Shown piece by piece: positions 55,640 to 64,000 of a DNA stretch of 64,000 nt (position 1 is its first letter; the number at the start of each line of letters is the position of its first letter). Location: NCBI GenBank assembly GCA_019634715.1, contig JAHCAU010000006.1, positions 62,001-126,000 on the forward strand, read 5' to 3'. Source of the stretch: Lysobacter sp. (GTDB taxonomy: Bacteria > Pseudomonadota > Gammaproteobacteria > Xanthomonadales > Xanthomonadaceae). The notes under the pieces are model-generated. The model was not told the origin of the DNA and made no database searches. It saw only the letters and a list, made by a program, of their open reading frames with translations. A program made the translations under genes and the position numbers.

Positions 55640-58048
55640 ATGCCCGCCATCCTTCGACGCCTGATCGGCGCCCTCGCCCTGCTGCTGCCGCTGTCGATCG
55701 CGCTGCCGGCGGCGGCCATCGACGAGGACGACCTGCTGCCGGTCGACCAGGCCTATGTGCTGAGCGCCGAGGCCACCGGCCCGGACACGGTGGCGGTGCG
55801 CTGGAAGGTCGCCGAGGGCTATTACCTCTACCGTCATCGCATCTCCGTACAGGCCACCGGTCCGGCCGGCGTACGCAGCGGCGCGCTGCAGTTGCCGAAG
55901 GGCAAGCCGCACGAGGACGAATTCTTCGGCAGGACCGAAACCTACCGCGGGCAACTGGTGGCCACCCTGCCGCGCCTCGTCGGGGCCGGCGGCCAGGTCA
56001 CGCTGAAGATCAAGTACCAGGGCTGCGCCGATGCCGGCCTGTGTTACCCGCCGCAGACGCGCACGCTGGCCGTGGCGCTGCCGGGGGGGTCGGCATCGAG
56101 CGTCTCGGCGCCACCGCCCGCTGCGACCGCCCCCGCATCCTCGGGCGCGGACAACTTCAATCCGCTCACACGCAACACCGGGGGCGGTCTCGCCGGCGGC
56201 CTGCGCGGTGCGCTGGGCGGGGGCGGCGATGCCATCCGCACTGCGCTGCCCGAAGACCGCGCGTTCGGCTTCGAGGCGATCGTCGGCGACGGCAACACCC
56301 TGCTGCTGCGCTTCACGCCCGCGAACGGCTACTACCTGTATCGCGACCGCACCGAGCTGTCACTGGATGCCGACGGCATCACGCCGGGCACGCCGCAGTG
56401 GCCGGCCGGCACCTCGCACCACGACGAGCATTTCGGCGCGGTCGTCGTCTATTTCCGGCAGATCGACGTGCCGCTGCCGCTGTACCGCAGCAAGCCCGAT
56501 GCGCAGACGGCGACGCTGCGCGTGACCTTCCAGGGCTGCGAGACCGACGGCATCTGCTATCCGCCGATGACCCGAAGCGTGCGCCTGTCGCTGCCTCGCG
56601 GCGAAGTGCGCGCAGCGCCGGCGATACGCACGGCGACGGTGTCGAGCAGCGCGTCGAGCGCGGCTTCGACCGCTGCACCGACTTCGGCGGTGGACGCGCC
56701 GACGACGAACGCGGCGGCTCCGACCGCCGCCGCGGACACTACCGACGCACAGACAACAGTGACCAGCAGCGCGTCGGCGCTCAAGGGCATGGTCATCGAT
56801 GATTCGTTCGTGCCGCCCGCGGACGCGCCCGCCGGCCTGCTCGCGGCGATGCTGCTGGCCCTGCTCGGCGGCGTGATCCTCAACCTGATGCCCTGCGTGC
56901 TGCCGGTGCTGTCGATCAAGCTGCTCGGCCTGGTCGAGAGCAACGACGGCGCGGCGCGCGCGAAGGCGCATGCGCTGTGGTACACGGCCGGCGTGCTGCT
57001 CAGCTTCGTCGCGCTCGGCGCCACCGTGCTGGCGCTGCGCCATGCCGGCGAAGCGCTGGGCTGGGGCTTCCAGTTGCAGAAGCCGGGCGTGGTCGCCGCG
57101 CTCGGCCTGGTGATGTTCGCCTTCGGCCTGAGCCTGTCGGGCGTGTGGCATGTCGGCGGGCGCTGGGTGGGTGCCGGGCAGGGCCTGGCCGGCCGCAGCG
57201 GCGCGGCCGGCGACTTCTTCACCGGCGTGCTCGCGGTGGTGGTCGCGGCCCCGTGCACCGCGCCGTTCATGGCGCCGGCGCTGGGCTGGGCCTTCACCGC
57301 GCCGACGGCCTCGGCGCTGCTGGTGTTCGCCTGCCTCGGCCTCGGCCTGGCGCTGCCGTTCCTGCTGGTCGGCTTCGTGCCCGCGCTGGCGCGCCTGCTG
57401 CCGCGCCCGGGCGCGTGGATGGACACGCTCAAGAAGCTGCTCGCCTTTCCGCTGTACGCCACCGCGATCTGGCTGCTGTGGGTGCTGACCAAGCAGCGCG
57501 GCGCGGACGCGGCCGGCCTGTGGGCCATTGCCGCGCTGGCGGTCGCGTTCGCCGCATGGGCGTGGACGCATGCGCGCATGCGCGGCACGCGCGGGGGCCT
57601 GATCGCCGCGCTGCTGGCCCTGCTCGTCCTGCCCTGGGCGCTGTCGCGCATCGCCGCGCTGCCGGCGAGCGACGCCGCGCGGGTGCAGCAACCCGCCGAC
57701 AGCGTCGCCGTGCCCTATGCCGCGCAGCGCCTCGCCGACCTGCGCGCCGCGAACCGCGTGGTGCTGGTGAACATGACCGCCGACTGGTGCGTCACCTGCA
57801 AGGCCAACGAGAAGACCGTGTTCGCCCGCGACGGTTTCCGCGCCGCGCTGGAGAAACACGATGCGGTCTACATGGTCGGCGACTGGACCGACGTCGACCC
57901 GGAGATCACCGCCTACCTGCAGCGCTACCAGGCCTACGGCGTGCCGCTCTACGTGGTCTATCCGCGCGGCGGCGGCGAAGGCCGCAAGCTGCCGACGGTG
58001 CTGACACCGGCACTGGTGGAAGAGGCGCTGGCGCAGGCGGCGCAGTGA
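55640..58048 (+). CDS. dsbD: Thiol:disulfide interchange protein DsbD with duplicated N-terminal domain
   Basis: An 802-residue protein, longer than E. coli DsbD (565), because the periplasmic alpha domain occurs twice. The first copy (about 38-150) has YYLYRHRISV and the Cys pair in GCADAGLCYPP. The second (about 210-320) has YYLYRDRTEL and GCETDGICYPP. After a Ser/Ala-rich linker, the membrane domain (from about residue 400) has its cysteines in LMPCVLPVLSIK and AAPCTAPFMAP. The C-terminal thioredoxin domain has DWCVTCKANE. DsbD carries electrons from cytoplasmic thioredoxin to periplasmic DsbC, DsbG and cytochrome c maturation factors. Each domain has its redox cysteines intact. The gene is followed by a TlpA-like gene. 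Confidence 0.95.
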   Translation: MPAILRRLIGALALLLPLSIALPAAAIDEDDLLPVDQAYVLSAEATGPDTVAVRWKVAEGYYLYRHRISVQATGPAGVRSGALQLPKGKPHEDEFFGRTETYRGQLVATLPRLVGAGGQVTLKIKYQGCADAGLCYPPQTRTLAVALPGGSASSVSAPPPAATAPASSGADNFNPLTRNTGGGLAGGLRGALGGGGDAIRTALPEDRAFGFEAIVGDGNTLLLRFTPANGYYLYRDRTELSLDADGITPGTPQWPAGTSHHDEHFGAVVVYFRQIDVPLPLYRSKPDAQTATLRVTFQGCETDGICYPPMTRSVRLSLPRGEVRAAPAIRTATVSSSASSAASTAAPTSAVDAPTTNAAAPTAAADTTDAQTTVTSSASALKGMVIDDSFVPPADAPAGLLAAMLLALLGGVILNLMPCVLPVLSIKLLGLVESNDGAARAKAHALWYTAGVLLSFVALGATVLALRHAGEALGWGFQLQKPGVVAALGLVMFAFGLSLSGVWHVGGRWVGAGQGLAGRSGAAGDFFTGVLAVVVAAPCTAPFMAPALGWAFTAPTASALLVFACLGLGLALPFLLVGFVPALARLLPRPGAWMDTLKKLLAFPLYATAIWLLWVLTKQRGADAAGLWAIAALAVAFAAWAWTHARMRGTRGGLIAALLALLVLPWALSRIAALPASDAARVQQPADSVAVPYAAQRLADLRAANRVVLVNMTADWCVTCKANEKTVFARDGFRAALEKHDAVYMVGDWTDVDPEITAYLQRYQAYGVPLYVVYPRGGGEGRKLPTVLTPALVEEALAQAAQ

Positions 58049-58061
58049 TGGCCCGCATCGC

Positions 58062-58661
58062 ATGACCACCCGCACCGTCCTCATCGTCGCCCTGGTCGCC
58101 GCCGTGCTCGGCGCCGTCGCCGGCCTGCTCGTCTCCGGACCCGGGCCGCTCTGGCGCAGCCCGCTCGGCCAGCGCGTGCTGCAGGGCACGCTGGATGCCC
58201 GCGCGCCGGCGCCGCCGCCCGGCCTGGTCATCGCCGAAACCGGCCAGCCCATTCCCGCGCTGCGCCTGCCCGACCTGTCGGGCACGCCGACCGCCATCCC
58301 CGGCGCCTGGCCCGGCCGACCGCTGCTGATCAACGTCTGGGCCAGCTGGTGCGGCCCCTGCATCGAGGAGATGCCGGAACTGCAGCGCTTCAGCGCGAAG
58401 GAAGGCGCGAACGGCGTGCAGGTGGTCGGACTCGCGCTCGACGACGCCGAGGCGGTGCGCGCGTTCCTGCAGCGCGTGCCGGTGGCCTATCCGATCCTGA
58501 TCGACGCGCCGGGGCCGGCCGATGCCAGCGTCTCGCTGGGCAACCGCAAGGGCGTGCTGCCCTACTCGGTGCTCGTCGCTGCCGACGGTCGCCTGCTGGC
58601 GCGCCGGGTCGGCCCGTTCGTCCCGGGCGAACTGGACGCCTTCGTCGCCCCGGCGCGCTGA
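58062..58661 (+). CDS. TlpA-like periplasmic thioredoxin
   Basis: A 199-residue membrane-anchored thioredoxin-fold protein. An N-terminal helix (VLIVALVAAVLGAVAGLLVS) holds it in the membrane, and the periplasmic domain has the active site WASWCGPCIEEMP. The Gly-Val-Leu-Pro region (NRKGVLPYSVLVAADG) supplies the cis-proline loop. Proteins of this type reduce disulphides in the periplasm, commonly for cytochrome c or copper-protein assembly. DsbD encoded 14 bases upstream is the likely electron donor. Confidence 0.9.
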   Translation: MTTRTVLIVALVAAVLGAVAGLLVSGPGPLWRSPLGQRVLQGTLDARAPAPPPGLVIAETGQPIPALRLPDLSGTPTAIPGAWPGRPLLINVWASWCGPCIEEMPELQRFSAKEGANGVQVVGLALDDAEAVRAFLQRVPVAYPILIDAPGPADASVSLGNRKGVLPYSVLVAADGRLLARRVGPFVPGELDAFVAPAR

Positions 58662-58996
58662 CGCACGGACGCTCAGGCAAGCCGCCGCATGCGACACGGT
58701 GCGGCACACGGCTGACCCCCAGCGGCACCTGCACGCACCGCAGCCTGCGCGCTCCCGCACTACCGCTGCGGCTTCGACTGGCCCGGGCACCCTGTTTTTG
58801 CGAGGCATTCGCATCGCCATGCCCGCTGCGCACACCTGCAAGTCCTGACAGGAGCGATTGGCACGAAGAATGCTTCTGCGAAGGCAGGCGACGCACCCGC
58901 GACGCCGCTCCTCCGGGCACTGTCCCCGGACCCGGTCGCACCACGGCCGCGGGTCCGGCCTCGACGGCGCCCGACCCGCCACCCCGGTCGAATGCC
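58662..58996. other. Intergenic region with a sigma-54-type promoter
   Basis: This 335-base gap lies between the thioredoxin gene and the roadblock gene. Besides the promoter at 58858 it shows no gene. The region from 58885 to 58996 would be the 5' untranslated leader of the roadblock gene, about 110 bases and GC-rich. Confidence 0.6.
58858..58874 (+). promoter_or_regulatory. Sigma-54 (RpoN)-type promoter
   Basis: TTGGCACGAAGAATGCT matches the -24/-12 consensus TGGCACG-N4-TTGCW with a single mismatch at -12 (ATGC for TTGC). GG and GC are separated by exactly 10 bases. The transcription start would be near 58885, in the right direction for the roadblock gene. Confidence 0.7.
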
Positions 58997-59452
58997 ATGT
59001 CCGCCAATACCGTGCCCTTTCCCGCGCAGAGCAGGTTGTTCGGCAAGTACTTCGAGTACAGCCGCTACAACGACGTCGTGCGCGCCATGCACGGCATGCT
59101 GGCCGGCATCCCCGACGGCCAGGCCTGCGTCCTGTCGACGCTGGAAGGCCACCACCTCGCCCACGCCGCCGCGCCCATGCTCGACGCACCGCGGCTGGCT
59201 GCAGTGGCCAGCGCCCTGTCGAACATGGCCGAAACCCTGACCCGCGACCTGGGCCAGCACGGCTTCACCGACATGGTCGTGCACACCGACGCCGGCATCG
59301 CGGTGATCCAGCGCGTGCCGCGCCCCGGCCAGCAGATGGTGATGCTGACCGCCACCGGCCACGAGACCAATCCGGGCCTGCTGACCAGCCTGACCCGGCA
59401 CTGCGCCACCACCATCGCCACCCTCTGCTCCGCGGCGACGCTGGAGCGCTGA
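58997..59452 (+). CDS. Roadblock/LC7-like domain protein
   Basis: A 151-residue small protein. The segment ACVLSTLEGHHLAHAAAPML, followed by DAPRLAAVASALSNMAETL and MVVHTDAGIAVIQRVPRPG, fits the roadblock/LC7 fold. Family members such as MglB regulate small GTPases in bacterial motility and polarity; many others are uncharacterised. A sigma-54-type promoter lies upstream. In Xanthomonads sigma-54 controls flagella and type IV pili, so a link to motility is conceivable. A strong terminator follows, so the gene is transcribed alone. Confidence 0.72.
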   Translation: MSANTVPFPAQSRLFGKYFEYSRYNDVVRAMHGMLAGIPDGQACVLSTLEGHHLAHAAAPMLDAPRLAAVASALSNMAETLTRDLGQHGFTDMVVHTDAGIAVIQRVPRPGQQMVMLTATGHETNPGLLTSLTRHCATTIATLCSAATLER

Positions 59453-59540
59453 CCTCTTCGAATCCCGTGGCCCGGGCCGCGCGCCCGGCCGCATGTCGCC
59501 GCCCCGCCGGCCGCGACGACCAGACAACCCGTGCAGGGCG

Positions 59541-59577
59541 ACGGCCCCAGGCGGAAACGCCGGGGCCGTAACTTTTT
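59541..59577 (+). terminator. Rho-independent terminator of the roadblock gene
   Basis: A long stem (59541-59553 with 59558-59569, one bulged A) capped by a GAAA tetraloop, then a run of five Ts (59573-59577). It lies 88 bases after the stop and isolates the gene from aroQ. Confidence 0.85.
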
Positions 59578-59693
59578 CGGGGTCCGGGACGCTCCTGCAT
59601 TCAAACGTCCGATTGAATTGAGGCGATCTTCGCCGATCTGGACAGTACTCCGGCTTTCGCGCAGACTGGCTTCCCAACTGTCGGACCAGTTCC

Positions 59694-60140
59694 ATGGCGC
59701 GGCTCCTCGTCCTGCACGGCCCCAACCTGAACCTGCTCGGCACCCGCGAACCGGAGATCTACGGCCGCGCGACGCTGGACGACATCAATGCGGACCTCGC
59801 CGACCGCGCCGCCGCCGCCGGGCACCGGCTCGAATGCTTCCAGTCCAATGCCGAGCACGCCCTGGTCGACCGCATCCAGGCCGCGAAGGGCCAGACGGAT
59901 TTCATCCTGATCAATCCCGCCGCGTTCACGCACACCTCGGTCGCCATCCGCGACGCCCTGGCAGCGGTGGCCATCCCTTTCATCGAAGTGCATCTGTCCA
60001 ACCCGCATACTCGGGAGCCGTTCCGGCACACCAGCTACTTCACCGACCTCGCGGTCGGGATCGTCGCCGGCTTCGGCCCGCTGAGCTACGGGCTGGCGCT
60101 GGCGGCGGCGATGCACCGCTTCGACACCGCCTCCCCCTGA
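59694..60140 (+). CDS. aroQ: 3-dehydroquinate dehydratase, type II
   Basis: A 148-residue type II dehydroquinase. It has [18 protein letters not shown] (GPNLNLLG), the catalytic tyrosine in [20 protein letters not shown], the [13 protein letters not shown] motif and [18 protein letters not shown] with the catalytic His. It converts 3-dehydroquinate to 3-dehydroshikimate in the shikimate pathway and forms dodecamers. The order aroQ-accB-accC is conserved in many gammaproteobacteria and was kept here. Confidence 0.97.
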   Translation: MARLLVLHGPNLNLLGTREPEIYGRATLDDINADLADRAAAAGHRLECFQSNAEHALVDRIQAAKGQTDFILINPAAFTHTSVAIRDALAAVAIPFIEVHLSNPHTREPFRHTSYFTDLAVGIVAGFGPLSYGLALAAAMHRFDTASP

Positions 60141-60186
60141 ACCGACGCCGCGGCGGCCCGCCGCGGCACCGAACGAGAGCCACCTC

Positions 60187-60669
60187 ATGGACCTGCGCAA
60201 AATCAAGAAACTGATCGATCTGCTCGAAGAGTCGAACCTCGCGGAGATCGAGATCAAGGAAGGAGAAGAATCCGTCCGCCTCGCCCGCGTGCCCAAGGGC
60301 GGCGTGGCCATCAGCGCACCGCCGCCGGCGCCGCTGCAGCTGGAACACACCCCGCGCGCCGCGCAGCCGGTCATGCCGATGCAGTCCCCGGTCGAAGCCG
60401 CCACCGGCGGCCGGCCCGCCCCGGACCTGCCGGCCGGCCACGTCGTGCGCTCGCCGATGGTCGGCACCTTCTATGCCTCGCCGTCGCCGGACAAGCCGCC
60501 GTTCGTGAAGGTCGGCCAGACCGTGAAGCAGGGCGAGACCCTGGGCATCGTCGAAGCCATGAAGATGTTCAACCCGATCGAGGCCGACGTCTCCGGCACC
60601 GTGCTCGCGATCCAGTGCGAAAGCGGCCAGCCGGTGGAATTCGACCAGCCCCTGTTCGTGATCGGCTGA
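60187..60669 (+). CDS. accB: Biotin carboxyl carrier protein of acetyl-CoA carboxylase
   Basis: A 160-residue protein. The N-terminal [20 protein letters not shown] is typical of BCCP. A Pro/Ala-rich linker follows, and the C-terminal biotinyl domain carries [13 protein letters not shown], whose Lys in AMKM is biotinylated. It transfers the carboxyl group between AccC and the carboxyltransferase in the first step of fatty-acid synthesis. The accC start follows after 10 bases. Confidence 0.97.
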   Translation: MDLRKIKKLIDLLEESNLAEIEIKEGEESVRLARVPKGGVAISAPPPAPLQLEHTPRAAQPVMPMQSPVEAATGGRPAPDLPAGHVVRSPMVGTFYASPSPDKPPFVKVGQTVKQGETLGIVEAMKMFNPIEADVSGTVLAIQCESGQPVEFDQPLFVIG

Positions 60670-60679
60670 GGACCCTCCC

Positions 60680-62047
60680 ATGCTGGATAAGGTCGTCATC
60701 GCCAACCGCGGCGAGATCGCACTGCGCATCCTGCGCGCGTGCCACGCGCTGGGCATCAAGACGGTCGCGGTGCATTCCACCGTCGACCGCAACCTCAAGC
60801 ATGTCGCCATGGCCGACGAATCCGTCTGCATCGGCCCGGCGGCCTCGAAGGACAGCTACCTCAACATGCCGGCGATCATCGCCGCGGCCGAAGTCACCGA
60901 CGCCCAGGCGATCCACCCGGGTTACGGCTTCCTCAGCGAGAACGCGGACTTCGCCGAACGCGTCGAATCCTCCGGTTTCATCTTCGTCGGCCCGCGCGCC
61001 GAGACCATCCGGATGATGGGCGACAAGGTCGAGGCGATCCGCGCGATGAAGGCCGCGGGCGTGCCCTGCGTGCCCGGCAGCGGCGGCCCGCTCGGCGACG
61101 ATGCGAAGGAGAACGTGCGCATCGCCCGCGAGATCGGCTACCCGGTCATCATCAAGGCCGCCGGCGGCGGCGGCGGGCGCGGCATGCGCGTGGTCCACAC
61201 CGAGGCCGCGCTGGTCGCCGCGATCCAGACCACCCAGAGCGAAGCCAAGGCCGCGTTCGGCAACGAACAGGTCTACATGGAGAAGTTCCTGGAGAACCCG
61301 CGCCACGTCGAGATCCAGGTGCTGGCCGACGGCCAGGGCAATGCGATCCACCTCGGAGAACGCGACTGCTCGATGCAGCGCCGCCACCAGAAAGTCGTCG
61401 AGGAAGCGCCGGCACCGGGCATCACGCCCGAACAGCGCGAGGAGATCGGCCGCGTCTGCACCGAAGCCTGCGTGCGCATCGGCTATCGCGGCGCCGGCAC
61501 CTTCGAGTTCCTGTACGAGAACGGCCGCTTCTACTTCATCGAGATGAACACCCGCATCCAGGTGGAGCATCCGGTGACCGAGATGATCACCGGCATCGAC
61601 CTGGTGAAGGAGCAGCTGCTCATCGCCGCCGGCCAGAAACTGTCGATCAGACAGAGCGACATCGTGCTCAACGGCCATGCCATCGAATGCCGCATCAACG
61701 CCGAGGATCCGGACAGCTTCCTGCCCTCGCCCGGCCTGATCAAGCATTTCCACACCGCCGGCGGCCCCGGCGTGCGCGTCGATTCGCACATCTACGAAGG
61801 CTACGCAGTACCGCCGAACTACGACTCGATGATCGGCAAGCTGATCGTGCACGCGCCCGACCGCGCCACCGCGATCGCGCGCATGAAGGTGGCACTGAGC
61901 GAAATGGTCGTGGACGGCATCAAGACCAACATCCCGCTGCAGCAGCGGATCATGGCAGACATCGGTTTCCAGACCGGCGGCCAGAACATCCACTACCTGG
62001 AAAAGCGCCTGGCCGAGCGCAAGGAAAAGACGCTGTCGATCCTGTGA
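60680..62047 (+). CDS. accC: Biotin carboxylase subunit of acetyl-CoA carboxylase
   Basis: A 455-residue ATP-grasp enzyme of standard length (E. coli 449). It begins [18 protein letters not shown] and has the glycine-rich lid [14 protein letters not shown], the [10 protein letters not shown] loop and the catalytic region [20 protein letters not shown]. It carboxylates the biotin on AccB using ATP and bicarbonate. Forms one operon with accB, ending in a hairpin terminator. In many relatives prmA follows accC; here it does not. Confidence 0.98.
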   Translation: MLDKVVIANRGEIALRILRACHALGIKTVAVHSTVDRNLKHVAMADESVCIGPAASKDSYLNMPAIIAAAEVTDAQAIHPGYGFLSENADFAERVESSGFIFVGPRAETIRMMGDKVEAIRAMKAAGVPCVPGSGGPLGDDAKENVRIAREIGYPVIIKAAGGGGGRGMRVVHTEAALVAAIQTTQSEAKAAFGNEQVYMEKFLENPRHVEIQVLADGQGNAIHLGERDCSMQRRHQKVVEEAPAPGITPEQREEIGRVCTEACVRIGYRGAGTFEFLYENGRFYFIEMNTRIQVEHPVTEMITGIDLVKEQLLIAAGQKLSIRQSDIVLNGHAIECRINAEDPDSFLPSPGLIKHFHTAGGPGVRVDSHIYEGYAVPPNYDSMIGKLIVHAPDRATAIARMKVALSEMVVDGIKTNIPLQQRIMADIGFQTGGQNIHYLEKRLAERKEKTLSIL

Positions 62048-62071
62048 CGACTGCGCCATCGCATGCAGCCT

Positions 62072-62097
62072 CGACGCCCCGGCCCGCCGGGGCGTCG
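62072..62097. terminator. Terminator between accC and the facing gene
   Basis: A perfect 11-bp GC stem (62072-62082 with 62087-62097) and 4-base loop, followed on the plus strand by TCGTTTCC. It can end both the acc operon and the facing unknown gene. Confidence 0.75.
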
Positions 62098-62123
62098 TCG
62101 TTTCCGGCCCGGGCCGTGCGCGA

Positions 62124-62567
62124 TCAGCCCTCGCGCACGTCGCCCGCGACGGTATCGACGATGACCATCGGCGACGGCGGATTGCCGCCGAACACGAATT
62201 CCGGCGCCCCGCCGGTGCCGGCGCGCAGGGTCACCGTGACGTAGGGATCGATCCAGGCCGCCTCTTCCTTGCGGTTGTCGGCCTCGGGCAGATCCATCTC
62301 GATCGGCCAGTCGATCGCGCCGCCCACCGGCGGCGGCGGGTCGAGGCGGCGCAGTTCGCCGAATTCGCGATAGCCGGTCTCCTCAAGCATGAGCACGGTG
62401 CCGTCGTCGTTGCGGAACAGCACCTTCAGCCGGTCGATGGCCATGGGCGTGCTGGTCGGGCCGGACGAGCACCAGCCCTGCGCGCCATGCAGGCGCGCGT
62501 TCGGGAAGCGCGACCTGACGAGGTCGATCGCGACCGCGACGCGTTCGTTGAAGCTACCCATGGCCAT
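62124..62567 (-). CDS. Protein of unknown function
   Basis: A 147-residue soluble protein that I cannot place in a family. It begins MAMGSFNERVAVAIDLVRSR, then carries WCSSGPTSTPMAIDRLKVLF and RNDDGTVLMLEETGYREF. It ends with an acidic, Pro/Gly-rich region. No signal peptide, membrane helix or catalytic motif is evident. The start at 62567 is supported by AAGGA ten bases upstream. It converges on accC and is divergent from the AAA+ gene. Confidence 0.65.
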   Translation of the reverse strand: MAMGSFNERVAVAIDLVRSRFPNARLHGAQGWCSSGPTSTPMAIDRLKVLFRNDDGTVLMLEETGYREFGELRRLDPPPPVGGAIDWPIEMDLPEADNRKEEAAWIDPYVTVTLRAGTGGAPEFVFGGNPPSPMVIVDTVAGDVREG

Positions 62568-62893
62568 CGAGCGGATCCTTACCGTGGAGACGCGGCATCC
62601 GGCCGCAACGGTGCGCAGGCGGGGGAAGGACCATGGCAGGTTACACGACGCGGCCCCTCGGGCCGACGCCGGTTTCGGCGACCACGTCCCCCCTGGCCGT
62701 GGCGGCCCGGACTGATGCCGGACCTCGAATCCATAACGCGGAACGGCAGCCGCGCGGGACAGGGGCGGCCCGGCACAGGTTTCGCGGGTCGCCCTTGGAG
62801 GCCGGCGCCGCAGGCCGGCGTCGCAGGCCGGCCCCGGACGCACGCCATCGGTATCATCGGCGCATCCTCGGTCGACAGGGAAGGCACTGCCAG
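62568..62893. other. Divergent intergenic region with short GC repeats
   Basis: About 326 bases between the unknown gene (minus) and the AAA+ gene (plus). A 13-base unit beginning AGGCCGGCG is repeated at 62799, 62812 and (partly) 62825. No promoter could be assigned with confidence and no further gene is seen. Confidence 0.5.
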
Positions 62894-64000
62894 GTGAATC
62901 CGCAACCCCACGCCCGCGGCGACGATCCGCGCACGGTCGAAGCCGATCTGCAGGCGCTCTCGCGGCGCATCGACCGCGTCCTGCGCCGGCGCTACGCCAC
63001 GCTGGGCATGGTGCGATTGCTGTCGCCGCCGCGCTTCATGCACGAGCGCGGGCGCCGCGTCGCCATGCACGCGCCGACACGCTGGCTGCTGATCGCCTCG
63101 GCGCTGCTGGTCCTGGCCTCGGTGATCACCACCCGCTTCCCGCAGTGGCTGCCGTCGGCCTGGACGCTGCCGGCGCTCGCGCCGTCCGTGGCGGCCGTGG
63201 CCATCGCGGCATTGCTGCTGTTCGAACGCCTGCTCTATCCGCGCATCGCCCTGGCGCGCCACCGCTTCCGGCTGATGCGCCTGGAACGCAACGATGGCAG
63301 CGGCGAATTCCCGTTCGTGTACGCGGTCGCGCGCATGCCCGACAGCGCCAGCGGTTTCGGCTGGGAGGCGTGGAAGGGTGCGCAGAACGTCGCGCAGGGC
63401 GATCTGGTGGTCTCGATCGCCGATGCCCACGGGCGCGGACGCGGCCTGATCCTGCTGCGCACCGTCGGCCGCCTGCCGGCCCTGGTCTGGGACCGCGACC
63501 TGCTGCAGCACGACGCCTTCCCGGCGCTGCCTGCGGACGTGCGCGCGCTGGCGCACGACTTCGACCGCGCCTGCGACTGCCACGCCGCACACGCCGATCG
63601 CATCGAACGCGGCCGTGCGCTGCGCTCCGGGCAGGTGCAGCCGCCCGCCGCGACCGCCATCGACCCGGCGCAGGCCTGGCGCGGCGTCGCGCTGGCGCCA
63701 GCGCTCAAACAGCGCCTGGCCACGCTCGGTGCGCATTTCGCCGAAGGCCGCGACACCGCCACGCGCGGCCTGCTGTTGTACGGCCCGCCGGGCACCGGCA
63801 AGACCCGGATCGCGCGCGCCTTCGCCGAGAGCATGGGCTGCGCGTTCTACCCGCTGTCGCTGCCCGACCTCAAGTCCGGCTACGTCGGCCAGAGCGGCGA
63901 GAACGTCAAGGCGCTGTGGCGCAAGGCGCTGGCCGAACCGCGCGCGGTCCTGTTCGTCGACGAATGCGAGAGCGTGTTCGGCCGGCGCGGCGGCGCGAAC
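62894..64000 (+). CDS. Membrane-anchored AAA+ ATPase (C-terminus outside window)
   Basis: An open frame of 369 codons starting with GTG 62894 and running off the right edge. Residues about 60-115 contain two hydrophobic segments (RWLLIASALLVLASVITTRF and APSVAAVAIAALLLFERLLY), so the N-terminus is membrane-anchored. After a region of about 170 residues comes the AAA+ domain. It has Walker A LLYGPPGTGKTRIARAFAES, then FYPLSLPDLKSGYVGQSGEN and Walker B AVLFVDECESVFGRRGG (Asp-Glu present). The sensor and arginine-finger regions are beyond the window. The AAA+ part resembles the FtsH/VCP group, but no protease domain can be judged. The GTG start is inferred from the purine-rich AGGGAAGG upstream and is not certain. 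Confidence 0.8.
   Translation, partial: MNPQPHARGDDPRTVEADLQALSRRIDRVLRRRYATLGMVRLLSPPRFMHERGRRVAMHAPTRWLLIASALLVLASVITTRFPQWLPSAWTLPALAPSVAAVAIAALLLFERLLYPRIALARHRFRLMRLERNDGSGEFPFVYAVARMPDSASGFGWEAWKGAQNVAQGDLVVSIADAHGRGRGLILLRTVGRLPALVWDRDLLQHDAFPALPADVRALAHDFDRACDCHAAHADRIERGRALRSGQVQPPAATAIDPAQAWRGVALAPALKQRLATLGAHFAEGRDTATRGLLLYGPPGTGKTRIARAFAESMGCAFYPLSLPDLKSGYVGQSGENVKALWRKALAEPRAVLFVDECESVFGRRGGAN

Noticed and set aside
60187..62047. prmA after accC, as in many relatives
   Set aside because: The sequence after accC holds a terminator and a facing unknown gene; no methyltransferase motifs are present.

Overview
The window comes from a high-GC gammaproteobacterium, most likely a member of the Xanthomonadaceae/Lysobacteraceae (Lysobacter, Luteimonas or Xanthomonas relatives). 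The grounds are very GC-rich codon use, the order mreB-mreC-mreD-mrdA-rodA, XRE regulator-cutA-dsbD-thioredoxin followed by aroQ-accB-accC, a secreted subtilase with tandem C-terminal modules typical of these bacteria, and two proteins ending in a domain that looks like XVIPCD, the secretion signal of the Xanthomonas-type antibacterial type IV secretion system. No rRNA, tRNA, CRISPR array, insertion sequence or prophage was seen. The first and last genes are cut by the window edges.

Layout. 1-8.4 kb: a DUF4253-like protein, a polysaccharide deacetylase, a secreted subtilisin-like protease, a lipoprotein plus XVIPCD effector pair, a secreted protein with a phospholipase A2-like His-Asp motif, a cold-shock protein and an unknown protein. 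8.4-21 kb: two paralogous TPR lipoproteins, an AsmA-like protein, DbpA helicase, a PepSY-like protein, a second XVIPCD effector with two HNH-type nuclease motifs, a periplasmic TPR protein and KptA. 21-33 kb: a lipoprotein pullulanase, secreted proteins, a second deacetylase, a MOSC protein, a two-gene radical-SAM DNA repair/modification unit behind a 16-bp perfect inverted repeat, a VOC protein and two SDR oxidoreductases.

33.3-46.6 kb is the most notable region: ten genes on the minus strand with overlapping or closely spaced ends. In transcription order they encode a TonB receptor, an ABC ATPase, two ABC-2 permeases, a second TonB receptor, a PduX-like GHMP kinase, a cysteine-synthase-like PLP enzyme, an ATP-grasp ligase, a DUF364 (putative heavy-metal chelation) protein and an MFS transporter. 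A 12-bp palindrome resembling the core of Zur boxes lies just upstream of the first gene. I infer a zinc-responsive pathway that makes, exports and takes up a small metallophore built from phosphothreonine. The product and the metal are unproven.

46.9-64 kb is mainly housekeeping: the rod-shape operon (carrying two copies of a small inverted-repeat element, one of them forming the tail of PBP2), a PfkB kinase, a MAPEG protein, a candidate small RNA of about 117 nt with its own promoter and terminator, an XRE regulator, CutA, a DsbD with a duplicated N-terminal domain, a TlpA-like thioredoxin, a roadblock/LC7 protein behind a sigma-54-type promoter, AroQ, AccB-AccC, an unknown protein and a membrane-anchored AAA+ ATPase.
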